Notes under the pieces: generated by a model | Told to the model about the DNA's origin: nothing | Databases searched by the model: none | Seen by the model: the letters and a program-made list of their open reading frames with translations, nothing else | Shown here: positions 50,410-60,090 of the stretch, piece by piece | Layout: each line of letters starts with the position of its first letter | Numbering within the stretch: position 1 is the first letter of the stretch | Source: Dermatophilus congolensis | Lineage (GTDB): Bacteria; Actinomycetota; Actinomycetes; Actinomycetales; Dermatophilaceae | Direction: 5' to 3' | Length of the DNA: 64,000 bases | Assembly (NCBI RefSeq): GCF_900187045.1 | Contig: NZ_LT906453.1 | Location: 62,001-126,000 of the forward strand | Made by a program: the position numbers and the translations under genes

Positions 50410-51639
50410 TCAGCGATGATCATGGTTAGCGGCCGTAGTATCCGCTCCAGCAGTCGCCACGAAAATCCGACCACCCTGTGCCGACCAAGCTCGTGCTCCC
50501 TGCGTCGCAGCAGACAGGTACGCCGACTCACCACGACAAACCTGCAAAACCTCGCCCGTCTCGTCTTGTAAGCACACATCACCTTCCACAGCAAGCAAGA
50601 TCCGTGGACCGGAACCAGGAAGGTCAACCTCTTGCTCAGCCACATCAACGGCATATAGAGCAAACTCAGGAACGGGAACGATATACGCCCAGACCCCATA
50701 CTCATCAGGCTGCGGACGCAACACCGGTACTGAGACATCCGGATCCAAAGTTCGCATTACTTCAGGAATGTCAATGTGCTTAACCGTCAACCCTGCTCGT
50801 AGAACATTGTCTGAGTTGCCCATTACTTCCACGCCAGCACCGTGCAAATAAGCATGCGGCCCAGCCGCAGCCATGAACAACCCCTCCCCCGGAGCGAGAA
50901 CGAGGTGCTGAAGCAACAGCGATGCGATAACACCGTGGTCGCCTGGATGCTCTTTCTCCATTCGAGCCACTGCCGCAAATGCAGCAGCTTCGTCTCCACC
51001 AGAGGCAGCTAGCTGTTCAGCCGCTGCAGCAACTTGGGCTGCAAGCACCTCGGTCTGTTCTTGCGGCATCTCTAACAACGCGCCAAAAGCACGCAGACGC
51101 GCTTGATCTCCGCTTTGCTCCAAATCGGCAGCGATCGGTTCTAGCGCAGCGGCACCTGTCATACGCAGCAACCGCGCAGAGTCACAGGCCGGGCGGAATC
51201 CCGCCAACACTTCAAAATCTGTCAGTGCAACGAGAACCTCGGGCTTAGGCCACGTGTCTACGTAATTACGTGCCGGATCCTCCAGCGGGATGCCCGCTTC
51301 CTCTTCAGCAGCAAATCCACGCTCAGCTTGCACTCGGTCAGGGTGCACCTGGATAGATAGTGCCTGGTCAGCAGCTAAAACCTTCAACATGAACGGCAAC
51401 CGGTCACCGTAGCGAGCCACGATATCTGCGCCCAACTCAGTGACTGGGTCCTGGGAAATAATGCTGTCGAGACCGCGTGTCGCCCCCTCACGAACGCAGC
51501 CTGCAGGTCCGGAAGGGTGTGCCCCCATCCAGAGTTCAGCCTCGGGGCCTTCTGTCGGGACAGGCCGTCCCTGCAGTTCCGCGATGACGTGACGCGACCC
51601 CCATGCGTACGTCTTCACACACGGCGAAATGATTTCCAT
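50410..51639 (-). CDS. manA: Mannose-6-phosphate isomerase, class I
   Basis: A 409-residue zinc enzyme interconverting mannose-6-phosphate and fructose-6-phosphate. The N-terminal CVKTYAWGSRHVIAEL, LSIQVHPDRVQAERGF (metal-binding Gln/His) and GPHAYLHGAGVEVMGNSDNV (metal His and catalytic region) are hallmark segments. It supplies mannose units for glycoconjugates or feeds mannose to glycolysis. Full length for the family. Ends toward the sodA terminator. No operon partner on its strand. Confidence 0.93.
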   Translation of the reverse strand: MEIISPCVKTYAWGSRHVIAELQGRPVPTEGPEAELWMGAHPSGPAGCVREGATRGLDSIISQDPVTELGADIVARYGDRLPFMLKVLAADQALSIQVHPDRVQAERGFAAEEEAGIPLEDPARNYVDTWPKPEVLVALTDFEVLAGFRPACDSARLLRMTGAAALEPIAADLEQSGDQARLRAFGALLEMPQEQTEVLAAQVAAAAEQLAASGGDEAAAFAAVARMEKEHPGDHGVIASLLLQHLVLAPGEGLFMAAAGPHAYLHGAGVEVMGNSDNVLRAGLTVKHIDIPEVMRTLDPDVSVPVLRPQPDEYGVWAYIVPVPEFALYAVDVAEQEVDLPGSGPRILLAVEGDVCLQDETGEVLQVCRGESAYLSAATQGARAWSAQGGRIFVATAGADTTAANHDHR

Positions 51640-51854
51640 AACACTGCCCAGGCTAGGTCACCCATCACAGAGCTGATAGGCCGTGGGACCAACCTAAGTG
51701 TCTATACGTACTCCTGACCTTTGGTTTTACTAAGCAACCGAGATGGAACAGGCACGCTAAACACCCACACAGGCCCCGACCTACAACACTCAGCCCACGA
51801 CTGTCCTCAACAACAACGACCCCATAACAACCACGCACATGCAGCGCACAACCA

Positions 51855-52748
51855 TCAACGCGTAGTCAACGACTCACACACCTGCCACAGCTGCCGCCCA
51901 GCAGCCACGTCATAACTACGCCTAATCGACTTCTCGACCCTAGGAGCCCCCACTACACCAGCAACCCCACCTGGACCCGCATAACTCCCACCCGCCAAAT
52001 GCGGAACCGTCGCAGCAAACAACTCCGGCAGCGCTCCTTCCTCAGGACTTTGACTGCACCGCAACGTCGATAAGACCGCCCCCATCAACCAGTTCGCATC
52101 ACGTTTACCCACATGCGAACGAAACAAATCCGTCGAAGCTATCCCCGGATGAGCTGCCATCGCACGCCGAGAATCCCCCGCCTGCAACAGGCGACGCTGC
52201 TGCTCATAGGCCAACATCACACACGCCATCTTGCTGTCCGCATACGCCTGCCATGACGAATACCGACGCGAACGCCAATCCACGTCCGTCAAATCCGGAC
52301 GTCCCATCCGATGCGCAATCGACCCCAACCACACAGTCCGATCCGTCACCACACCCCACAACCTCTGCATCAACGCAAAATGCCCAAGAACATTGGTACC
52401 AAACTGCAGTTCATGCCCCTGCACCGTCCGCCGCAGCGGCGTATTCATCACACCAGCATTGTTAATCACCACCGAAATAGGCCGGTCCCCCCAGTCATCT
52501 GCAAACCGATGCACCGACTCCAAATCAGCTAAATCCAAATAACGCACTTGGCTCCGTTCATCACCCCCCGGCATCATGTCAGCGCGAACCCTATTCCCCT
52601 TCTCCACATCCCGACACGCCATCACAACGAAGGCACCCTTAGCCGCCAGCTCACGCGAAGCCACCAAACCCAAACCTGAATTCGCGCCAGTCACAACAAA
52701 CACCCGACCCGACTGATCCGGAATATCACTACTGCTCCAACTAGTCAT
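51855..52748 (-). CDS. Short-chain dehydrogenase (retinol-dehydrogenase-like)
   Basis: A 297-residue classical SDR. Start 52748 follows AGGATAGG. The cofactor loop VVTGANSGLG, the NNAGVMNTPL motif, a catalytic Ser in WLGSIAHR and YADSK (YxxxK) are all present, so it is probably active with NADP(H). The family resembles WW-oxidoreductase/retinol-dehydrogenase-type bacterial SDRs; substrate unknown. Divergent from the LpqF-like lipoprotein gene. Confidence 0.88.
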   Translation of the reverse strand: MTSWSSSDIPDQSGRVFVVTGANSGLGLVASRELAAKGAFVVMACRDVEKGNRVRADMMPGGDERSQVRYLDLADLESVHRFADDWGDRPISVVINNAGVMNTPLRRTVQGHELQFGTNVLGHFALMQRLWGVVTDRTVWLGSIAHRMGRPDLTDVDWRSRRYSSWQAYADSKMACVMLAYEQQRRLLQAGDSRRAMAAHPGIASTDLFRSHVGKRDANWLMGAVLSTLRCSQSPEEGALPELFAATVPHLAGGSYAGPGGVAGVVGAPRVEKSIRRSYDVAAGRQLWQVCESLTTR

Positions 52749-52846
52749 GCCACCTATCCTCACGCCATAAGCCATCGACGTCACTTCGAATCAGCCAGAC
52801 GCGACATCCGTTTGCACACACCCCACCAGCCCGATAAGCATGAATA

Positions 52847-54220
52847 ATGCGCGCTTTACTTGCCCCCACTGCTGGTCTCATCGCCCTCACCCTCGCTGCT
52901 TGCACCACCGGAAGCGGCCCCACACCCCAAAACACTCCCACCGCCACACCCACCGCCACTGCCACCTACCCCAACGACACCATCGGCCAGGCAATGCAAT
53001 GGTTCGTCGGCCAAATGAGCACGGACAAAACCGATTCCAACCTCGCCCAGCGTCTCTCCTCCGAATTCACAAAACACATCAGCCCTCAACAATTGCTCGT
53101 CTTCTTTGGTGAACTGCGCCCCCAAGGCCCCTGGATCACCGAAAACACCACCACCAACGGCAATAACGGCACTGCAACGCTCATGAACAAATACGGGCAG
53201 CGCTTCACCCTCACCATGCACGTTGACGACAACGGCAAAATCGCTGGCGCGCTTGTGGACTCAGCACCTAAAGGGAGCCCTGCCACCACCTGGAACGACG
53301 TCACCAAACGCGCCCAGCTAGGAATCAAAGACGTCTCTATCCTTGCCGCCAACATCGATGACAACGACAAACTCACCGATGTCCACGCCCACGACGCTGA
53401 CACTCCACGCCCCGTCGCTTCCGCTTCCAAGCTCTACATCCTCGCTGCCATCGCGGAAAAAATCGCTGACGAGGAACTCAGCTGGGACCAAGAACTCACC
53501 CTCACCGAAGAAGACAAAACCCTCCCCTCCGGAACACTCCAAAACAGCGCCGCCGGAACCCGAATCAGCGTCCTTGACGCTGCCACCGCCATGATCGCCA
53601 CCAGCGACAACACCGCAACTGACCTTCTATACCGCACTGTCGGCGAAGAAGCCATCCTTACCGCCGCTAAAAATGCCAGTAACGATCACCTCGAAGGAAT
53701 CACCCCGTTCCTCACACCCAAACAAATGTTCTGGCTCGCCTACGGCCCCTCCGAAGAGGCCAAAAAAGCCCGCTCCTCATGGAAGAGTTCCTCCCCTCAG
53801 CAACGTAGAGAACTGCTCAAAAACCTCCCCATGCCTGGCCCTGGGCCACAAATTCCCAACAATGCAACCACCGCACAATGGCCCAATGACATCGAATGGT
53901 TCGTCTCCGCACGCGACCTCGCCGACGTCCATCTGCACCTACAGAAACTTGCTGACTCTCCCACTGGAAAACCCTTAACCCACATCCTCACTAAAAATGC
54001 AGGCATCAAAACCCCCGCCTGGGCTTCCACTGCCTTCAAAGGAGGAAGCAACACCGGCGTACTCTCTTTCTCTTTCGCCGCAACCACCGCGAAAAAGAGC
54101 CGACAGATTCTTATCGTCACAGGCCGTAGCACCGAACCTGTTGATCAAAACACTGTCATCGCAGCCACTACCGACGCTGCCAACCTCCTTGCCACCCAAC
54201 ACGACCCTGCTAAGGAGTAA
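52847..54220 (+). CDS. LpqF-like lipoprotein with beta-lactamase-related domain
   Basis: A 457-residue lipoprotein. The lipobox LTLAAC places lipidated Cys at 19, followed by a Thr/Pro-rich tether. Residues about 45-150 form an NTF2-like N-domain, as in mycobacterial LpqF/Rv3593-type proteins. The rest is serine-beta-lactamase-like, with SASK (SxxK), SDNTA (SDN) and KGGS in place of KTG. Such proteins are usually cell-wall hydrolases or transpeptidase relatives rather than resistance enzymes. It is outside the membrane. Confidence 0.82.
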   Translation: MRALLAPTAGLIALTLAACTTGSGPTPQNTPTATPTATATYPNDTIGQAMQWFVGQMSTDKTDSNLAQRLSSEFTKHISPQQLLVFFGELRPQGPWITENTTTNGNNGTATLMNKYGQRFTLTMHVDDNGKIAGALVDSAPKGSPATTWNDVTKRAQLGIKDVSILAANIDDNDKLTDVHAHDADTPRPVASASKLYILAAIAEKIADEELSWDQELTLTEEDKTLPSGTLQNSAAGTRISVLDAATAMIATSDNTATDLLYRTVGEEAILTAAKNASNDHLEGITPFLTPKQMFWLAYGPSEEAKKARSSWKSSSPQQRRELLKNLPMPGPGPQIPNNATTAQWPNDIEWFVSARDLADVHLHLQKLADSPTGKPLTHILTKNAGIKTPAWASTAFKGGSNTGVLSFSFAATTAKKSRQILIVTGRSTEPVDQNTVIAATTDAANLLATQHDPAKE

Positions 54221-54234
54221 CCCGCGCCAAAAAA

Positions 54235-54271
54235 GGGGCCCCGCCGACTTATCAAAAGTCAACAGAGCCCC
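54235..54271. terminator. Imperfect terminator hairpin
   Basis: GGGGC...GACTT pairs with AAGTC...GCCCC with an internal loop between convergent genes. An A-run precedes it. Confidence 0.4.
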
Positions 54272-54295
54272 AGAAGAGCCAGTTCAGCTATACCG

Positions 54296-54694
54296 TCACC
54301 GGCGCTGCCACTTGATGTCTTTACGAGTCAAACGCGCTTCCACGTCCTGCGGCGACTGCGGAGCTGATGTGGCATAGTCACGCAGCATCTCCTCGATCAC
54401 CGTTGTCAGCGGCACACGTTCCAGCTCTGCGCGGGCATGCGCGAACGCCATAGTGCGCTCAGGAAGACGAAATACCGATGCTTTCTTTGGGCCTACTGCC
54501 GGAGGCAACTCTTCAGGAACCCCCGCGCGCTTCCCACGCGACTTCGGTACCCCAGCCAGCTCAACCCGACGTCGACGCCGCAGCACACCGAGCGCCTCGC
54601 CATCCGTGATGGGCCCACGCCCCTCATACCAATCGAGCGGCTTCAACTCTCCGGGCAACGCCTCATCCCTGCGCGGCTCGCGCACGTTCGACAT
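54296..54694 (-). CDS. Small possible DNA-binding (RHH-like) partner of the ParA-like ATPase
   Basis: A 132-residue basic protein with a strong GGGAGGAAAC ribosome site before ATG 54694. The C-terminal half (SVFRLPERTMAFAHARAELE, then RVPLTTVIEEMLRDYA) looks like a ribbon-helix-helix strand and helices, preceded by an Arg/Lys-rich tail. It is downstream of the ParA-like ATPase on the same strand, the position of a small centromere-binding protein in plasmid partition operons. No family is recognised with confidence. Confidence 0.55.
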   Translation of the reverse strand: MSNVREPRRDEALPGELKPLDWYEGRGPITDGEALGVLRRRRRVELAGVPKSRGKRAGVPEELPPAVGPKKASVFRLPERTMAFAHARAELERVPLTTVIEEMLRDYATSAPQSPQDVEARLTRKDIKWQRR

Positions 54695-54871
54695 GTTTCC
54701 TCCCGATCCCCTGTATGGGCACACCGCCCCTACTGACACCCGACTGGTCGAGTGTCCAACTTTCTGTCGCTGACTCTAAGGGAAAGGCCATGACCACTGC
54801 ATTCACAGTCACCACCCCCATGTCCCATCACCAACGAAGAAACTAAGCAAAAACGCTGGCAGACAAGGCAA

Positions 54872-55996
54872 TCAAGCCATAAATCGGCTAGTTATAGCCG
54901 CTGCAATATCCAGATAGGCTTCTTGCGTAGGACGCTGCAATTTCTCCCACGACAACTGCGCACCATCTGCCACATGCGGATCGGCTGGAACCACAATCAA
55001 ATCAGCCGCCTTGCGCAGGTGATGCAACACAGCTCCACGATCAACCTGCCCGCTTACCAAGTCTTTGGCCGTCAAGACCACGATGCTCGAACCAGCTAGG
55101 CGGGTGAATCCATTAGCCCGCAACCAAGCAATCGTTTCCGCTGCTCGCCGGGCACCGGTAATCGACCACGCCGCCGGGATAACTGCCGTATCAGTGTGTT
55201 CAAGAATCCCACTCATTAGCGGGTGAGTAACCCCCGTACCGCAGTCAACCTGCACCAACGAGTAATAAGTCCCCACCACATCAAGAATGCGTTTGAAGTC
55301 CTGCGCCCGCAGCGAATCCCCCAATACCGGATTGGGTTCACCTGGCAACATAGTCAACCGACCAGTTGTCACTGTGTATTTCGACAGCGCCTCCAAACTA
55401 TGAATGGAGTCGATATCGCGAGCTAACGCCGAAATTCCGGCATGAGACTCACCAACAAGACGTTCAGCCAGATCACCCGCATCTGGATTCGCATCGATGG
55501 CAAACACTGGATCAGGACGCAGATCTGACAAGGCCAACGATGTGGCTGCCGTAGTTGACGTTTTACTGATGCCTCCTTTGAGACAAAAAAACGCCGTTAC
55601 GTGACGCCGGTCCAGACGGCGGGCAATGAGCGACTCACGCTCACGCACTTTTAATTCATGCACCGATGGCCCTGGGTTCCATCTGCCCGATGTGATGTCA
55701 TACGCCAAGGCACGCCACCCCGCACGAGGACGAGGCGATACCTGCGAAAGCATCGGACGTTCCACCGCAGCCACGGCCGAATCTGATGGACTAGCAGATG
55801 CAGCACCCGCAGCCGAGCTCAAGCTCTGGTCAGTCGGCGTTATTTCTTCAACTGGGAGCAGATCATTTTTTGCTGGAGGCACCGTCACTAACGACGGTGC
55901 ACCCTCGACCTCGGCCGCAGGAATCAATGGATTGGGTCGCCCCCGCGCAAGCTGCGCGGCAGGGTCCCACGACTCAGCAGCACTCACATTAATCAC
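54872..55996 (-). CDS. ParA/MinD-like ATPase of the EspI type
   Basis: A 374-residue protein. Residues 1-95 are Pro/Ala/Ser-rich and probably disordered. RPRAGWRALAYDITSGRWNP leads into GPSVHELKVRERESLIARRL, the conserved lead-in I associate with EspI-like ATPases linked to type VII secretion. The Walker A is deviant (CLKGGISKTSTTA, two lysines), followed by AIDANPDAGDLAERL and VQVDCGTGV. Such ATPases bind DNA or membrane in an ATP-dependent way. No WXG100, EccC or mycosin gene is in this window, so its partners are elsewhere or different. It is six bases downstream of the WhiB gene, hence in one operon with it. Confidence 0.72.
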   Translation of the reverse strand: MINVSAAESWDPAAQLARGRPNPLIPAAEVEGAPSLVTVPPAKNDLLPVEEITPTDQSLSSAAGAASASPSDSAVAAVERPMLSQVSPRPRAGWRALAYDITSGRWNPGPSVHELKVRERESLIARRLDRRHVTAFFCLKGGISKTSTTAATSLALSDLRPDPVFAIDANPDAGDLAERLVGESHAGISALARDIDSIHSLEALSKYTVTTGRLTMLPGEPNPVLGDSLRAQDFKRILDVVGTYYSLVQVDCGTGVTHPLMSGILEHTDTAVIPAAWSITGARRAAETIAWLRANGFTRLAGSSIVVLTAKDLVSGQVDRGAVLHHLRKAADLIVVPADPHVADGAQLSWEKLQRPTQEAYLDIAAAITSRFMA

Positions 55997-56001
55997 TCCG
56001 C

Positions 56002-56526
56002 TCAGGAGGCGGCAGCGCGTGCGCGCTCACGACGACGAGCGGCGGCATTGTGCCCCCGGCACTCGTCACACCGGCACCCACGCCGGTATGTGTTAAGTGA
56101 ACCGGCACCCTTGGCATGGGTGGGAGTGCGGTCACGGTCAGACCCACCGCGACGAATCGGCACAGATACTGAACGTGCACTGGGGCGAGCCGCAGCGATC
56201 AACTCAGGGAAGCGCTCCCTGCGCTGACGCGTGGTCATCGAAGCGCGATATCCGATGTCATCCATGCGCAGCGCTGCAACCAAGCAGGCCTCCCACAGCG
56301 GACATGAATCACAGATAGCCCGAAGGTGCCGAGGCATGCGGTCTTCCTCGTACTCCGGAGTCCAGTCATTGGCGGAAATACCTGTCGCTGTAGAGCGGCA
56401 AGCGGCAGATCCATCCAAACGGAGCTCATCGGCTTCTACCTTGACCCTCAAAGACGCCATGGAGAGACCACTCCCGGCAGTCGAATCGGCCATAGGTGCC
56501 GTTCGTACGTCTGTCATCGTGCGCAT
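56002..56526 (-). CDS. WhiB-family regulator with C-terminal GCRCxxC extension
   Basis: A 174-residue protein. Residues 40-105 form a WhiB-like iron-sulfur domain: Cys43 and the CDSCPLWEAC group (Cys72, 75, 81). The usual G[VI]WGG turn is replaced by IGYRASMTTRQRRERF, so DNA or sigma-factor contacts may differ. From residue 135, HAKGAGSLNTYRRGCRCDEC resembles a Cys motif common in actinobacterial plasmid and phage small proteins and could bind zinc. It lies upstream of and close to the ParA-like gene. ATG 56526 has a GGGGGACA ribosome site. A Crp/GlxR-consensus site stands about 350 bases upstream. Confidence 0.8.
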   Translation of the reverse strand: MRTMTDVRTAPMADSTAGSGLSMASLRVKVEADELRLDGSAACRSTATGISANDWTPEYEEDRMPRHLRAICDSCPLWEACLVAALRMDDIGYRASMTTRQRRERFPELIAAARPSARSVSVPIRRGGSDRDRTPTHAKGAGSLNTYRRGCRCDECRGHNAAARRRERARAAAS

Positions 56527-57014
56527 TTGTCCCCCGTGAACATGCGTCTGTGGTGCGGCGTGAACGATTTAGAGTTTGGAGATCTTGCGCTGCTGTCGTC
56601 AATACGCGTTTCCATACAACCGTCCAGGTTTCGTGTACTCGTGAAGGCTTATTTGCCTTCGCGTGCCGTCCGACACTGCGCAACCGAACCCCCGAGAGGC
56701 AATTTCGACAAACAGTGAAGAGTGGCCGTCAAGCCGACCGAATCATCTTGTTGGACAGTTGATCAAGACGATAGTTTGGTTTGCGGTTCTTGTGTTGACA
56801 CTTTGGACGAGATCAACCACTCGGGACGTATGGACACTTGCGTTTCATGGGGAGATGACACATATCGCCTACCGGCGATGTGATTTAAATCACATAGAAA
56901 TTCTCGCATCGTGGACATCTCCTCCACCTCCCGAAGGCCCCCTCGACCATCCCTGAACCCGAACCACACCTCGAAGACGAGAAACCCCCGGAACCGAAAG
57001 CGAGATACGCGGGC
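56527..57014. other. Divergent regulatory region between WhiB and HTH genes
   Basis: About 490 bases without a convincing gene. It must hold promoters for both flanking genes. The centre is AT-rich and carries the Crp/GlxR-like palindrome at 56879-56894. Confidence 0.6.
56879..56894. promoter_or_regulatory. Crp/GlxR-consensus site
   Basis: TGTGATTTAAATCACA is a perfect match to TGTGA-N6-TCACA and to the actinobacterial GlxR/Crp form TGTGANNTANNTCACA. It lies 121 bases above the HTH gene start and 353 above the WhiB start. Confidence 0.72.
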
Positions 57015-57506
57015 ATGACCACGACCCCCACTCCCCCCCACGTCAGCAACGGGTCGACCTCCACAAATCCCCAGGCCAACAAACTCCCTGACGGCTACAT
57101 GACCGCCGAGATGATCGCCGAGTCACTCGCCCGCATCACCGGCAAAAAGTCCATTCCCGCCTCCACCATCCGCGGAATGGCTAGCCGCGACCAGATGCCC
57201 GCCCCTACCGGCCTCAAATGGGGCCGTCGAATTCTGTGGGACGCCGATGAGGTCGGCGAGTGGCTCAAAAAACGAGAAGCTCGCCACGTTCCCCGCGCAT
57301 TGGTTCGACAGATCCAACGCAACCTTGCCGCCCTCGATGAACAAGCGCGCGCCACCGGAAATGACGCACGACTTAAACAGGGCGTCCGAAACGCCTATCG
57401 CCGAGGCCTTTCCTTCCAGCAAATCGCGGACGCCATCCTCGTTAAAAACGGCGACCACCACCCCACCCGAGAAGCTGTCCGCAGCCGATTTGGCCCCTAC
57501 ATCTGA
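57015..57506 (+). CDS. Excisionase/MerR-like helix-turn-helix protein
   Basis: A 163-residue protein. After a disordered N-tail, residues about 28-85 (YMTAEMIAESLARITGKKSI, then ASTIRGMASRDQMPAP and GRRILWDADEVGEWLKKRE) form an excisionase-like winged helix-turn-helix. A second possible HTH is at 130-160 (LSFQQIADAILVKN, TREAVRSRFG). It may be a regulator of the surrounding unexplained cluster or a remnant of an integrative element; no integrase is present. ATG 57015 has a GAAAGCGAG ribosome site. Confidence 0.65.
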   Translation: MTTTPTPPHVSNGSTSTNPQANKLPDGYMTAEMIAESLARITGKKSIPASTIRGMASRDQMPAPTGLKWGRRILWDADEVGEWLKKREARHVPRALVRQIQRNLAALDEQARATGNDARLKQGVRNAYRRGLSFQQIADAILVKNGDHHPTREAVRSRFGPYI

Positions 57507-57527
57507 TCGCCTGTCACAGTCGGAAGA

Positions 57528-57558
57528 TAAACAAACGATCAATGTGATTGTTCGTTTA
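57528..57558. promoter_or_regulatory. Near-perfect 14-3-14 inverted repeat
   Basis: TAAACAAACGATCA and TGATTGTTCGTTTA match as inverted arms at 12 of 14 positions. It is just after the HTH gene and about 240 bases above the exported-protein gene, so it could be an operator. Confidence 0.4.
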
Positions 57559-57576
57559 CACCACCAGGCATCGACA

Positions 57577-57602
57577 CAGTGGCGCCCCTTAGGGCGCCAC
57601 TG
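57577..57602 (+). terminator. Terminator hairpin after HTH gene
   Basis: CAGTGGCGCCC and GGGCGCCACTG pair perfectly around CTTA. Confidence 0.65.
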
Positions 57603-57798
57603 GCGCATACGGACAAGCCTCATGTGGGTAATAAGTTTTTATTTGCCCAATCAACTCCAGTTCCCTCGAAAATCAATATCATTGAATGCATACATGCAGG
57701 TCAGAAGCCTTAAATCTTTGAGGCGAGTGAGGCACGTCACCCCGAAATCGAACTAATTTGCGTTGGAAACACCCGTCCATCACAGATGAGGTAATGAC

Positions 57799-58689
<891 letters not shown>

Positions 58690-60090
58690 ATCAGAAGATC
58701 AGCAAGACGAAATCACCAATCGTCGAAAGCAGCGTGAAGCTCAGCGCGAGCAAATCATTCGCGACATGGAACAGGCCGCAGCAGATCGTCAAGCACGCCG
58801 TGAAGCACGCCGAGCAGAACGTCAGGCCCAGATCGACCTATGGCGTGAACAACGACACGAACGCCAAGAAGCACGGCGTCAACAACATGAAGCCGCACGC
58901 CAAGCCATCCGTGAGCAGATCTCTGAAGCTGTAGAGAAGGTTCCTGAGCCTGCAGTGTCGCGGCCTTTCTGGAAGAGCATTGAAGCCGCAGCACAGGAGC
59001 AAGAGAGTCAGCAGGTCAAAGAGCCTTTCACCCCGGCAGAAGAAGAATCCCCCGTGCCTGCTGAGCAGGTCACTTCCACCGACGCGGCCAGCCCTACACC
59101 ATTGATGGCGGTTGCCCCAGCCGCAGGACCTTCAGGCCATCGCTACGAAAACAACAGCGGCGGCCAAGAGATGGCGGGACCATTCCGCGCTGCAGGGAGC
59201 ACTCCAACACCCTCACCTCAACGCTCTGCCGCCTCGGCAACTACTCAACAAAAATCCGCCACCACAACGACAAATGCATATCCCCTTATCACCTCTACTA
59301 CTTCGCGTCCGTCATGGGCGCGGGGAGTTGCTCCCATCGCAGACAGCCTCGAAGAAGTAGCCCACGCTGCCACAGTGGCCAAACAGAGCGCGATGGCCCC
59401 TGCCGTAGCTAGCATGCGTATCTCTTTTGGTAAGTGGAGCGATCTGCCCCAGGCTGCGGCTGCAGCACCTCGTGGCGCGAAACACACTGTGCTTTCTTTG
59501 CCGGCGTTGCCTGATAGTCACGGTTCTTTAACCGCTTGTGGCAAAGGTGAGTACCGCAAGATGTGGGAATCTTTCGCGCAGGCACTGCAGAAAGCGCAGA
59601 TCGATAACCCCATTCTTGATATCAGCGCACCTACCAAAGAGATGAACCCGCAGGCGTACGCATCGTGTTATCGCCAGGTTGCAGAAGCAGTTAAAGGTGT
59701 ACTTCCCCGCGCTACTATGCAGTGGACGGTAACGCGCGGCACCGATGGTCCTTACGACGCGGTTGCTGCGTGGCCAGGTGACGGAGTGGTCGACATTGTG
59801 GCCCTGGATGCTCTGGATACTGGTGGTAACTGGTCCAAAGCTGTGAATGGGGATCGTGGACTCAACTGGTGGGTGACTTTCGCGCAGCGCCGTGGAGCGA
59901 AAATTGCTGTGTCTGCGTGGGGGCCAGGGCCAGGGTCAGATGTTTCGTCAAATAACGCTCCGTACGTGCAAAACATGCACGATTGGCTGTGGCGAGTAGC
60001 CCAGAAGAATGCTTTGGTCTACGACCTATACACCGAAGGCAGCAAAGCGGCCGGTGGTCGTGCCGCGCAGGCTTACCGGGCGTTGTTCCG

